From assembly GCA_002471345.1 (NCBI GenBank), contig DKPS01000264.1, positions 34,767 to 78,476 of the forward strand: DNA of 43,710 nucleotides, written 5' to 3'. Origin of the DNA: Saprospiraceae bacterium UBA7328. GTDB lineage: Bacteria > Bacteroidota > Bacteroidia > Chitinophagales > Saprospiraceae. Numbering within the stretch: position 1 is the stretch's first letter; each line of letters starts with the position of its first letter. The notes under the pieces are model-generated. The model searched no databases. It was not told the DNA's origin and was given only the letters and a program-made list of their open reading frames with translations. Below are positions 26,804-37,342 of the stretch, piece after piece. The position numbers were made by a program, and so were the translations under genes.

Positions 26804-28261
26804 ATGAATAGACAGATTCTTAAGACAGAGCAAAAAGCACTAGAAATCAATCTAAATGATAAAATCTATGGGACTTTTGCTGAAATAGGAGCAGGCCAAG
26901 AAGTGGCTAGAAACTTTTTTCAGGTAGGGGCAGCAGCTGGTACAGTGGCCAAAACAATGTCAGCATATGATAAGACTTATTCTGACGCAATATATGGAGG
27001 TAAGAATGCTGGGAGATATGTAAGTGAAAAACGTCTATTTAAAATGTTGGAACATGAGTATAGGCTCATGGAAGAGAGGCTAGAAGATCTAAGATCAGAC
27101 TCCTGCTTTTTTGCTTTTGCAGATACCGTACAAGCTATAAACTATGCGCGGACTATAAAAGGAAATGGATGGATGGGTCTGAGGTTTCAGTGTATTCCAG
27201 GAGGATTTTACAATGACTTAGTACTTCATGTCAGAATGCTGGACAAAAACAATAGGCAACAGCAAGAAGCTATAGGTATTCTAGGTGTAAATCTCATTTA
27301 TGCAGCATTTATGTATCGAGGCACTCCAGAAGAGATGATTGTATCTCTTATGGATGGATTAAAGAGTCGAATAAAGATAGATATGGTGCGTATAAGCGGT
27401 CCTGATCTTGATAATATTGACAATAGGCTCCTTTCACTCTATTTGGTGAAACATTCTCTTACCGACGTCGCAATGTTCGATAATGAGAAGAAAAGTATAC
27501 ATGCCTCTGAGTTTCTGTATAAAAAGAACCTTATGGTGGTAAGAGGTAATTTTAAGCCTCCTACGGTCGTGAGTGTTGATGCTTTTAAAACAAGTTTTAA
27601 TCAATTTCTCAATGAATCTGAGGCAACTGAAGAAAATTCTGAGCTTATAGCAGAGATTACCATAGAGAACTTAACCAGAGACTATGAGCTTGATGAAAAT
27701 GACTATTTAGATAGGGCTGATATGTTATGTGCACTTGGTCATAAAGTTATTATATCGAATTGTACTAATCATCAAGGACTTATAGACTATCTAAAAGATT
27801 ATAAAATTCAGCAGTTAGGCCTAGTAATAGGGGCGATAGAAATTCAGGAAATATTCAAAAAGAGATATGAGAAAAATAAAAATGGTCGTCTATTAGTAGC
27901 TTTTGGGGAAATATTTACTCAGAATATTAGAGTATATGTATATCCTGCAAAATTTGGTTCAAAAGATGATTTACTCACTGTAGATAGCATGCAAATACCC
28001 GAAGGCATTAAATTCCTTTATTCTCACCTTAAAGAGCAAAAACAGATTGTGGCAGTTGAAGGGTTTGACAAATCTCTTTTAGATATAATCCCAAGTGAAA
28101 TTTTAAAAGATCTTCGAACTCTGGGTAATAGTTCGTGGGAAAAAGCACTCCCACCTGAACTAGTATTGATAATAAAAGAAAAAAATGCATTTGGATATCT
28201 CCCATTGAAAAAAGACAAATCAATACAAAATATAAGTTCTAATGATGCTAGTTATTTCTAA
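26804..28261 (+). CDS. Conserved protein of unknown function
   Basis: A 485-residue soluble protein with no signal peptide. The N-terminus is highly characteristic ('YGTFAEIGAGQEVARNFFQV', 'KTMSAYDKTYSDAIYGG'), and I recall the family being widespread in Bacteroidota and some other phyla. From memory it is often labelled nicotinate/nicotinamide-nucleotide adenylyltransferase, yet I see no nucleotidyltransferase (H/T)xGH motif, so that label should not be trusted. 'FAEIGAGQEVA' superficially resembles a nucleotide loop but is not a Walker A. The gene has its own promoter. The next gene starts 20 bases inside its 3' end, so they are probably translationally coupled. Confidence 0.8.
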   Translation: MNRQILKTEQKALEINLNDKIYGTFAEIGAGQEVARNFFQVGAAAGTVAKTMSAYDKTYSDAIYGGKNAGRYVSEKRLFKMLEHEYRLMEERLEDLRSDSCFFAFADTVQAINYARTIKGNGWMGLRFQCIPGGFYNDLVLHVRMLDKNNRQQQEAIGILGVNLIYAAFMYRGTPEEMIVSLMDGLKSRIKIDMVRISGPDLDNIDNRLLSLYLVKHSLTDVAMFDNEKKSIHASEFLYKKNLMVVRGNFKPPTVVSVDAFKTSFNQFLNESEATEENSELIAEITIENLTRDYELDENDYLDRADMLCALGHKVIISNCTNHQGLIDYLKDYKIQQLGLVIGAIEIQEIFKKRYEKNKNGRLLVAFGEIFTQNIRVYVYPAKFGSKDDLLTVDSMQIPEGIKFLYSHLKEQKQIVAVEGFDKSLLDIIPSEILKDLRTLGNSSWEKALPPELVLIIKEKNAFGYLPLKKDKSIQNISSNDASYF

Positions 28262-29045
28262 ATTCAATTGGTTGCTAATTCTAACATTTACATTGTTTCA
28301 ATGTAAAAATGATGAACCAATTGATATAAACCATCATAAACAAAACTCTAGTATAGAAAAACTAATGGCCGACACTACTCACACTGTTGCCTACCTTATG
28401 GGGCATTTTGACCCAGCCTCTCATGCCCTTTTTTCTCCAATAGAAATAAAGTATGCCGATAGAGAAGGGATGTATATGCGAACTGAAGCTTATAAAGCAT
28501 TTCAAAATATGTGGGAAGCAGCTAGTAATGAAGGAATAATTCTGCAAATTAGATCAGCATCTCGAAATTTTAACTATCAAAAAGGATTATGGGAAAACAA
28601 ATGGAATGGAGAAACCATTCTGTCAGATGGAGTAGATGCTTCAGAAATAAAGGATGAAAAAGAAAGAGCCTTAAAAATACTGCTCTATAGTAGTATGCCA
28701 GGAACGAGTAGGCATCACTGGGGTACTGATATTGACTTGAATTCATTTAGTAATAAATGGTTTGAAACAGGTGATGGGTTAGATCTATATGATTGGTTAA
28801 TTTCTAATGCCCATTCCTTTGGTTTCTGTCAGGTATACACTGCGAAGGGAGATGAAAGGCCAAACGGATATGAAGAAGAAAAATGGCATTGGTCATTTTC
28901 GCCTATTTCAAAACCTCTTACTCAATATGCCAAGGGAGCTTTACGTAACAAAATGATAGAAGGGTTCGAAGGAGCCAACACTGCTACAATGATAGATGTC
29001 GTAAATAATTATGTACTTGGCATACATCCTTCTTGCCTAGATTAG
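28242..29045 (+). CDS. VanY-like D,D-/L,D-carboxypeptidase (M15B), probable lipoprotein
   Basis: A 267-residue exported protein with a short N-terminal hydrophobic stretch ending FQC (Cys21), a plausible but not ideal lipobox. The M15B zinc site is complete: 'SRHHWGTDIDLNS' gives H158 and D165, and 'EKWHW' gives E213 and H216. These enzymes remove the terminal D-Ala (or cleave related bonds) of peptidoglycan stem peptides; the exact bond cut is not predictable. The start lies 20 bases before the end of the preceding gene in another frame. The next gene begins one base after the stop, so three genes form a tight unit (26804-29775). Confidence 0.87.
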   Translation: MMLVISKFNWLLILTFTLFQCKNDEPIDINHHKQNSSIEKLMADTTHTVAYLMGHFDPASHALFSPIEIKYADREGMYMRTEAYKAFQNMWEAASNEGIILQIRSASRNFNYQKGLWENKWNGETILSDGVDASEIKDEKERALKILLYSSMPGTSRHHWGTDIDLNSFSNKWFETGDGLDLYDWLISNAHSFGFCQVYTAKGDERPNGYEEEKWHWSFSPISKPLTQYAKGALRNKMIEGFEGANTATMIDVVNNYVLGIHPSCLD

Positions 29046-29046
29046 T

Positions 29047-29775
29047 ATGAAGTTCGAGGGTAAATATATCATAAGAGCAGATGAGGTAACTCCTGACAAA
29101 ATGATGTCGGTCCCTGCAATGCTCAGACTGATGCAAGAAGGAAGTATGCAGAATTCTCTCGAGCATAGTTTTTCTGTTTGGGATATGGAAAGTGATAATA
29201 TTTCTTGGGTTCTTTTGAGAAAAAATCTTAAAATTTATAACTATCCAATGTTAGGTGATAAGGTTAAAATAGTGACCTATCCAATTACCACAGAAAAGAT
29301 ATTAGCTTCGAGAGATTACAAATTATATGATGCTCAAAACAAGCTTCTTTCTACTGCTTCTTCAACCTGGACCATACTTAATCTTAGCACTAGAAAACTA
29401 GAACGCATTCCATTAAAATATAAGGACATGGTCGCACCTGAGGAGGAGCAAATACTTGAACCCCCCTCATCCAAATTTCGGAGACCAACAGAATTTGAGT
29501 TTATTAAAGAGTTTTCTCCAAACTATTATGACACTGACTGGAATGATCATGTAAACAATATCTATTTTATCAAATCAATGATAGAAAGCACTCCTTTAGA
29601 GATACTTAAAACTCAAAAAATAAAAGAGTTGACATATCACATTAGATCAGAAAGTCTGTTGGGTGATCAACTTGTCATAGGGGGACAAAAACTAAGTGAA
29701 AACGCCTTCATCTATCAGGTCAAGAATAAGGAAAGTGACAAAGCAATATCTTATGGTGAAGTGGTCTGGACTTGA
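29047..29775 (+). CDS. Acyl-ACP thioesterase, FatA/FatB family
   Basis: A 242-residue double-hotdog protein. The N-terminal hotdog has 'WVLLRKNLKIYNYPMLGDKV' and 'SRDYKLYDAQNKLLSTASS', both typical of bacterial acyl-ACP thioesterases. The second hotdog carries 'YYDTDWNDHVNNIYFI' from residue 160, with D164, N166 and H168 matching the plant FatB active-site pattern. It should release free fatty acids from acyl carrier protein in the cytoplasm. The ATG follows the VanY stop by one base. It converges with nadB, with only three bases between the two stop codons. Confidence 0.9.
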   Translation: MKFEGKYIIRADEVTPDKMMSVPAMLRLMQEGSMQNSLEHSFSVWDMESDNISWVLLRKNLKIYNYPMLGDKVKIVTYPITTEKILASRDYKLYDAQNKLLSTASSTWTILNLSTRKLERIPLKYKDMVAPEEEQILEPPSSKFRRPTEFEFIKEFSPNYYDTDWNDHVNNIYFIKSMIESTPLEILKTQKIKELTYHIRSESLLGDQLVIGGQKLSENAFIYQVKNKESDKAISYGEVVWT

Positions 29776-29778
29776 ACG

Positions 29779-31380
29779 TCAAAGCCAAGTAGTCTCTCGA
29801 TAATTAAATTGCCCTGGATGATCTGTATTATAATGAAGCCCCCTACTCTCCTTTCTCATATCCGCACTTCTAGTCACGAGATAGGCTATAGTTATTAAGT
29901 TTCTCAATTCACATAGTTGTGGAGAAACAAAAGACGACTTATACAACTCCTCAGTCTCTCGATACAAAATCCATAATCTATCCAATGCTCTTCTTATTCT
30001 GACATCTGTCCTTACAATGCCAACATAATAACTCATTAATTCTTTAAGTTCCTTCCATGACTGTGTAATTAGTACCATTTCCTTAGGTTCTGAAGTGCCT
30101 TTAGCATTCCATTCAGGAATATCCTGTTGATAATCCACTTTATCTATATTCTTGGCTATATCCAGTGCCACTCTATGCCCAAAGACTAGTCCTTCTAATA
30201 ATGAATTCGACGCTAACCTATTCGCTCCATGCAAGCCCGAATTAGTACACTCACCCGCAGCATATAATTGCTCAATAGATGTACATCCTTGCTGATCTGT
30301 CCATATTCCACCACAGACATAATGACAAGCAGGGACTACAGGAAGAAATTGTTTAAAAGCGTCAATCCCTACACTTTTGCATTTTTCATAAATAGTAGGA
30401 AAATGATCCAAAAATCGCTCTTGATCCAAATGGGTACAATCCAAACACATATAATCAGCTCCTGACATTTTCATTTCATTGTCTATCGCTCTTGCCACTA
30501 TATCTCTAGGGGCTAGTGATTTTCTTTCGTCATACTTATCCATGAATTCCTTGCCAGATTGAGTTCTCAGAATAGCTCCAAATCCCCTTACAGCTTCTGA
30601 AATTAGAAAGTCTGGATTTTCACCCGTTGTATTGTAGAGTGCGGTTGGGTGAAATTGAATAAACTCCATATTTGCCAGTCTCCCTTTGGCCCTGTACATC
30701 ATTGCTATACCGTCCCCTGTGGCAATAACCGGATTAGTGGTATTTCTATATATTTGGCCTGCTCCTCCCGTACAGAGAACAGTATTTTTTGCAACAAAAG
30801 TCTCTATATCATTAGTTCTCTTATTAAGAACATATGCACCATAACATTCTATATCAGGAGTTAAACGAGTTATGCTTCTTCCTAAAAAGTGCTGTGTAAT
30901 CAGCTCCATTGCAAAAAAGTGTTCATAAATGGTCACATTACTATATTCCTTTACTTTTTCATTTAAAGCTCTCTGAATTTCCCACCCTGTGATGTCTTTG
31001 TAGTGCAGAATACGATTCTCAGAATGTCCACCTTCCATTCCTAAATTATAATCTCCATCTTCTTCTTTATCAAATCTTGTGCCCCACGAAATAATTTCTT
31101 CCACTCTATCTCTACCCTCTTTTACCACTATGTCCACAACTTCAGGATCACAAATACCATCTCCAGCATCCAAGGTGTCAGCAATATGTTTTTCAAAATT
31201 ATCCACTTCCATGTCCCATACAGTTGCAATTCCCCCCTGGGCCCACCTAGTATTACTTTCACCTGAATGAGTTTTAGTCAAAACGGTTATATCTAGATCC
31301 TTACGTTCCTCAGCTAGTCTTATTGCTGCTGATAAACCAGCTACTCCTGCTCCAATGATGAGCACATCCGTTTTTGGCAT
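29779..31380 (-). CDS. nadB: L-aspartate oxidase
   Basis: A 533-residue flavoprotein matching NadB in length. The FAD dinucleotide motif is 'DVLIIGAGVAGLSAAI' (G10xG12xxG15), followed by 'SGESNTRWAQGGIA' (39-52), the segment that meets the flavin in succinate dehydrogenase/NadB proteins. 'LHYKDITGWEIQRAL' and 'GGIWTDQQGCTSIEQLYAAG' carry the substrate-binding and FAD-binding family motifs. It oxidises aspartate to iminoaspartate, the first step of de novo NAD synthesis. nadA and nadC are not adjacent. A 241-base gap separates it from hemB upstream, where I see only a near-consensus -7 element. Confidence 0.96.
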   Translation of the reverse strand: MPKTDVLIIGAGVAGLSAAIRLAEERKDLDITVLTKTHSGESNTRWAQGGIATVWDMEVDNFEKHIADTLDAGDGICDPEVVDIVVKEGRDRVEEIISWGTRFDKEEDGDYNLGMEGGHSENRILHYKDITGWEIQRALNEKVKEYSNVTIYEHFFAMELITQHFLGRSITRLTPDIECYGAYVLNKRTNDIETFVAKNTVLCTGGAGQIYRNTTNPVIATGDGIAMMYRAKGRLANMEFIQFHPTALYNTTGENPDFLISEAVRGFGAILRTQSGKEFMDKYDERKSLAPRDIVARAIDNEMKMSGADYMCLDCTHLDQERFLDHFPTIYEKCKSVGIDAFKQFLPVVPACHYVCGGIWTDQQGCTSIEQLYAAGECTNSGLHGANRLASNSLLEGLVFGHRVALDIAKNIDKVDYQQDIPEWNAKGTSEPKEMVLITQSWKELKELMSYYVGIVRTDVRIRRALDRLWILYRETEELYKSSFVSPQLCELRNLITIAYLVTRSADMRKESRGLHYNTDHPGQFNYRETTWL

Positions 31381-31621
31381 ATTTTAATTTTCTTATGATG
31401 AAATTAGTGGATTGTATAAATATCGTTCAAAGATTTTATTGATCAAGAATAAATAATATCTAGAATTCATGCACCTAGATGTAATCCTATATATAACTGG
31501 CATATAAAGCTCAACAAGCCGATATTACAATATTGAAACTATACTGTTGCATACTCAGAGGTGCTTCTAATAATAATCCAAGCTGAAGAAAAGGGCTTTC
31601 TTCGCAAAAGAACAGTTTATA

Positions 31622-32614
31622 TTATAACCTATTCTGTACTAGTTGAGCATAATCTTTAGCAAAATATGAGATTATCGCATCACATCCGGCTCTACGGATA
31701 CTAAGTAAGGCTTCAGGCATTGCGGTGTTATAATCCAACCAACCTTTTTGACAAGCTGCAATGAGCATAGCACATTCACCACTCACATGATAAGCCGCTA
31801 TAGGAAGATTGGAGCTCTCTTTCAATAGATGAATAATATCGAGATAATGTAAAGCAGGCTTAACCATCAGAAAGTCAGCACCTTCTAATTCATCGAGTTC
31901 AGCCTCGATCAATGATTCAAGCTTGTTAGCAGGGTTCATTTGATATGTCTTCTTGTCTTTTGGAATATCATCACTTTCCACAGGAGCAGAATCCAAAGCA
32001 TCCCTAAACGGCCCATAAAAGGCACTTGCATATTTAGCAGTATAAGACATAATTGAAGTGTCAAAAAAGCTATTCTGATCTAATGCTCCACGCATTGCTC
32101 CTACTCTTCCATCCATCATATCAGAAGGACCCAAAATATCAAATCCAGCATCTGCTTGTGCTGTACTCATTTTACATAAGATTTCCAATGTTTCATCATT
32201 TTGAATCTTTCCATTCTCTACAATTCCATCATGTCCATCTATACTATATGGATCTAATGCTACATCACTAATAAGTGTCACTTCAGGAAAGTGCATTTTA
32301 ATCTTAGCACAAGCTCGTAGATAAAAATTATCTCCAGCATAACTATGGGTACCTTTTTTGTCCTTTTTTGATTGATCTATCTTCGGAAACAGTATGAAGT
32401 TACTTATGCCCAAAGAAATACACTCCTCTATTTCACTTAAAACACTGTCAACAGACCATCTATAATTTCCAGGTAGTGACGAAATTTCTTCTTTAACTCC
32501 ATTTCCATCCACTAGAAAAAGGGGGTAGATTAAATGATCAGTGTGCAATCTTGTTTCTGTAACTAGGCCCCTAATGGCCTTCGACTTTCTATTTCTTCTA
32601 GGTCTATTTTGCAT
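31622..32614 (-). CDS. hemB: Delta-aminolevulinic acid dehydratase (porphobilinogen synthase)
   Basis: A 330-residue enzyme from the ATG at 32614. A longer in-frame start at 32656 would add 14 residues lying wholly inside yidD, so it is rejected. It condenses two 5-aminolevulinates into porphobilinogen for haem synthesis. Both active-site lysines are present: K194 ('YTAKYAS') and K252 ('FLMVKPALHYLD'). The metal segment reads 'DVALDPYSIDGHDG' (117-130), with aspartates where zinc enzymes have cysteines, so it belongs to the magnesium-type, cysteine-less class. It overlaps the yidD 3' end by 11 bases and is the last gene of a DUF6702-yidD-hemB unit. Confidence 0.96.
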   Translation of the reverse strand: MQNRPRRNRKSKAIRGLVTETRLHTDHLIYPLFLVDGNGVKEEISSLPGNYRWSVDSVLSEIEECISLGISNFILFPKIDQSKKDKKGTHSYAGDNFYLRACAKIKMHFPEVTLISDVALDPYSIDGHDGIVENGKIQNDETLEILCKMSTAQADAGFDILGPSDMMDGRVGAMRGALDQNSFFDTSIMSYTAKYASAFYGPFRDALDSAPVESDDIPKDKKTYQMNPANKLESLIEAELDELEGADFLMVKPALHYLDIIHLLKESSNLPIAAYHVSGECAMLIAACQKGWLDYNTAMPEALLSIRRAGCDAIISYFAKDYAQLVQNRL

Positions 32615-32867
32615 CTGTTTTTCTTTTAGGGTTTTTGGGTACAGGATCATAACCATGACCTCCCCAAGGACTACAACTCATTATTCTTTTAGTTCCTAAA
32701 AATATTCCTTTAAAAACACCCCATTCATTTATTGCATCAATCATATAGTAGGAACAAGAAGGTTCATATCTACATTTCATGCCAAAAGCTCCTTGTAATA
32801 TCGGAGAAATCAACCATTGATAGACTTTGATAGGAAGGATAAATATGTTTTGAAACAGCCAATTCAT
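32604..32867 (-). CDS. yidD: YidD membrane protein insertion efficiency factor
   Basis: An 87-residue protein with an N-terminal amphipathic/hydrophobic segment and the YidD motif 'CRYEPSCSYYMIDAINEWG' with its paired cysteines, ending in 'SCSPWGGHGYDPVP'. It is a small factor that assists YidC-mediated insertion at the inner membrane; in many bacteria it sits near rnpA and yidC, which is not the case here. It overlaps the upstream gene by four bases (ATGA) and the downstream hemB by 11 bases. Confidence 0.93.
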   Translation of the reverse strand: MNWLFQNIFILPIKVYQWLISPILQGAFGMKCRYEPSCSYYMIDAINEWGVFKGIFLGTKRIMSCSPWGGHGYDPVPKNPKRKTDAK

Positions 32868-33367
32868 AAATCTAGGACTCCACTATTTTCACCATTCTGA
32901 AGTATGAACATTGCTCTTTTACCCGAATCAGTTTTGACATTCACAATATTTTTTTGATCATCAAAAGAATCCAATAGAACATTATTTTCAACCTCAATTT
33001 TAATAGTTGGTGTAATATCTAATATTTCGAGATAACACCATGCAGCAATTAAATCATCACTAATCTCTTTACCTAGATAGCTAAATTTCTGAGCTTTCCC
33101 ATCCACTTTGATCAAAAGATTCTTTTCTAAATAATCGGCAATCAAAGCCTCAGCATGTTCAGGTTCTCTTTCGGTACATAAGAATAAACCTGAATGCCCA
33201 TTTTTTCTTAGAGTTTCCTCTAAATCATCTATAAAAATGCGTGTGATTATCTGGAGTGCACTTTCTTCTTCATTATATCTTATTTCTGTATTGCTAAGAT
33301 GGTACTCATGAAGAGAAGTGGACAATAATGTGGAGAGAATAAAAAGAAAAGAAATGAATAACTGCAT
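32864..33367 (-). CDS. DUF6702-like exported protein
   Basis: A 167-residue protein with a cleavable signal peptide (about 1-17). The mature start 'HEYHLSNTEIRYNEEESALQ' and the following 'TRIFIDDLEETLRKN' are typical of a small Bacteroidota family (DUF6702) whose function is unknown. The remainder looks beta-rich, like an Ig-type sandwich. It is the first gene of a unit with yidD and hemB and lies 62 bases downstream of ahcY, so read-through from ahcY is possible. No clean -7 element is seen directly upstream. Confidence 0.72.
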   Translation of the reverse strand: MQLFISFLFILSTLLSTSLHEYHLSNTEIRYNEEESALQIITRIFIDDLEETLRKNGHSGLFLCTEREPEHAEALIADYLEKNLLIKVDGKAQKFSYLGKEISDDLIAAWCYLEILDITPTIKIEVENNVLLDSFDDQKNIVNVKTDSGKRAMFILQNGENSGVLDL

Positions 33368-33429
33368 TCTTTAGATTTCTTTGTTAATCATAAGACGCAA
33401 ATTATTCATTTCTGGTTCAATATATCAGA

Positions 33430-34728
33430 CTAATATCTATAGTATTCAGGCTTATAAGGGCCTTCTAAGGGTACATTGATATAATCAGCTTGATCTTTTG
33501 ACATATCTTCTAGTTCTACACCGATTTTAGCAAGGTGCAATCTTGCTACTTTTTCGTCAAGGTGTTTTGGTAGCATGTAAACTTTGTTTTCATACTTATC
33601 TGATTTTTCCCAAAGCTCTAGCTGTGCCAATACTTGATTTGTAAATGAATTAGACATGACAAAAGATGGATGACCAGTAGCACAACCTAAATTTACCAAT
33701 CTGCCTTCAGCTAACACCAAAATGTCTTTACCATTTAAAGTGTACTTATCCACCTGAGGCTTGATTTCAATTTTCTCTGCTCCTGAATCATTATTCAACC
33801 AAGACATATCTATTTCATTATCAAAATGCCCGATATTACAAACGATTGTTTTATCATTCATCATCTTGAAATGCTCTGGTCTGATGATATCCTTGTTTCC
33901 AGTGGCTGTGACAACGATATTTGCATCTTTTAGAGCTGTTGTCATTTTTTTCACAGCATATCCATCCATTGCGGCCTGTAGCGCACAAATAGGATCAATC
34001 TCTGTTACTATTACTCTACAACCGGCACCTCGTAATGAAGCCGCAGATCCCTTTCCAACATCACCATAACCCGCTACGACGGCCACCTTGCCTGCCATCA
34101 TAACATCGGTTGCTCTTCTTATCGCATCTACACAAGATTCTTTACACCCATATTTATTATCAAATTTTGACTTCGTTACAGAATCGTTGATATTAATAGC
34201 TGGAAGTGCAAGTGTCCCATTTATTTCTCTTTCGTATAGTCTATGAACTCCTGTAGTGGTCTCTTCACTTATTCCTCTAATATCACTAACCAACTCAGGA
34301 TATCTATCCAATACCATGTTAGTCAAATCTCCTCCATCATCCAAAATCATATTGAGAGCCTTACCATCAGAAAATGAAGTTAATGTTTGCTCTATACACC
34401 AATCAAATTCTTCTTCGTTCATTCCTTTCCAAGCAAAAACTGGTACTCCAGTTGCCGCAATAGCTGCTGCTGCATGATCTTGTGTTGAAAAGATATTACA
34501 TGACGACCATGTTACATCCGCTCCCAATTCTACAAGTGTCTCTATTAATACAGCTGTTTGAATAGTCATGTGCAGGCAACCTGCAATTCTCGCTCCCTGA
34601 AGAGGTTTAGAATCACCGAATTCGTCTCTAAGTGCCATAAGCCCAGGCATCTCTGCTTCAGCTAATTCTATTTCTTTCCTACCCCAATCGGCAAGATTGA
34701 TATCTTTTACTTTGTACTTCTTGGACAT
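33430..34728 (-). CDS. ahcY: S-adenosyl-L-homocysteine hydrolase
   Basis: A 432-residue enzyme that splits S-adenosylhomocysteine into adenosine and homocysteine, regenerating the methyl cycle. NAD binding is seen in '[19 protein letters not shown]'. Substrate and catalytic motifs include '[14 protein letters not shown]', '[15 protein letters not shown]' and 'DDGGDLTN', with '[13 protein letters not shown]' later and the typical C-terminal '[10 protein letters not shown]'. The length lacks the 40-residue insert of some bacterial and plant forms. It has its own promoter (TTG-N20-TACTTTTG), and a 27-base leader too short to hold an SAH riboswitch. Confidence 0.98.
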   Translation of the reverse strand: MSKKYKVKDINLADWGRKEIELAEAEMPGLMALRDEFGDSKPLQGARIAGCLHMTIQTAVLIETLVELGADVTWSSCNIFSTQDHAAAAIAATGVPVFAWKGMNEEEFDWCIEQTLTSFSDGKALNMILDDGGDLTNMVLDRYPELVSDIRGISEETTTGVHRLYEREINGTLALPAININDSVTKSKFDNKYGCKESCVDAIRRATDVMMAGKVAVVAGYGDVGKGSAASLRGAGCRVIVTEIDPICALQAAMDGYAVKKMTTALKDANIVVTATGNKDIIRPEHFKMMNDKTIVCNIGHFDNEIDMSWLNNDSGAEKIEIKPQVDKYTLNGKDILVLAEGRLVNLGCATGHPSFVMSNSFTNQVLAQLELWEKSDKYENKVYMLPKHLDEKVARLHLAKIGVELEDMSKDQADYINVPLEGPYKPEYYRY

Positions 34729-34755
34729 TAATGAAGGTTTAATTTTTTAAGGCTG

Positions 34756-34786
34756 CAAAAGTATGGTATTGTCAGACCTTTTACAA
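34756..34786 (-). promoter_or_regulatory. Promoter of ahcY with both -33 and -7 elements
   Basis: On the minus strand TTG (34786-34784) is followed after 20 bases by TACTTTTG (34763-34756). This is the best full match to the Bacteroidota consensus in the window. The ahcY ATG begins 27 bases further on. Confidence 0.75.
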
Positions 34787-34832
34787 CTGTCAAGAAGTAA
34801 CAATCGGAGGGCAAAATGTTTAACTCTTTGTC

Positions 34833-36779
<1,947 letters not shown>

Positions 36780-36810
36780 TCACGTATTTTTGTGGGTAGA
36801 TTTGAAGGTT

Positions 36811-36818
36811 CAAATATA
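36811..36818 (-). promoter_or_regulatory. Candidate -7 promoter element for gyrB
   Basis: Minus-strand TATATTTG fits TAnnTTTG and lies 34 bases before the gyrB ATG. No TTG is seen at -33, so support is partial. Confidence 0.45.
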
Positions 36819-36905
36819 CAAATATTATATGCCTCACCTCACACTAATACCCTTGTAGAGGACAAACAGAAATTGATAATTATCACCAATGACTAAATCT
36901 TCTTA

Positions 36906-37334
36906 ATGGATAAAAAAATCATTGAATTTGATATCTCAGAAATCAAAGATTTAATATCTGTAGCCTCCTATTTATGTGGTCAAGATTATTCTAAGATAAT
37001 TTGTCTTGAAGGTGATCTTGGAGCGGGAAAAACAACATTAGTCAATGCCATTTGCAAGATGTTAAAAAGTGAAGATGAAACTTCGAGTCCAACTTTTTCT
37101 ATAGTTAATGAATACACTTACCCTAAAGGAATTATCTATCATTTTGATTTATATAGGCTAAACAATAGTGATGAATTAATGGATATTGGAATTGAAGAAT
37201 ATCTTTCTTCTAATGAATACTGCTTAATAGAATGGCCAGAACTAGCAATAGAGACTATTTTAGATCAATATTTATCTGTAAAAATCGAAGTGAACAGTGA
37301 TAATTCCAGAAAAATTCTAATTATAAATGCTTAA
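36906..37334 (+). CDS. tsaE: tRNA threonylcarbamoyladenosine biosynthesis ATPase TsaE
   Basis: A 142-residue P-loop protein. The Walker A is 'GDLGAGKTT' (36-44). Family motifs 'SSPTFSIVNEY', 'YHFDLYRL' and 'LIEWPE' are all in place. With TsaB, TsaC and TsaD it makes the t6A modification at position 37 of ANN-decoding tRNAs. It is transcribed divergently from gyrB, with 129 bases between the starts, and is followed after 8 bases by the alanine-dehydrogenase-family gene. Confidence 0.95.
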   Translation: MDKKIIEFDISEIKDLISVASYLCGQDYSKIICLEGDLGAGKTTLVNAICKMLKSEDETSSPTFSIVNEYTYPKGIIYHFDLYRLNNSDELMDIGIEEYLSSNEYCLIEWPELAIETILDQYLSVKIEVNSDNSRKILIINA

Positions 37335-37342
37335 CTATCAGT

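Noticed and set aside
31585..31603. Hairpin behind hemB (7-base-pair stem) as a terminator
   Set aside because: The stem is mostly A-T and G-A rich and is not followed by a T-run on the minus strand.
32615..32656. Longer N-terminus for hemB
   Set aside because: The extra 14 residues lie entirely within the yidD coding sequence and precede the usual HemB start region; the ATG at 32614 gives a normal length.
34729..34756. SAH riboswitch before ahcY
   Set aside because: The leader after the promoter is 27 bases, far too short for an SAH aptamer.
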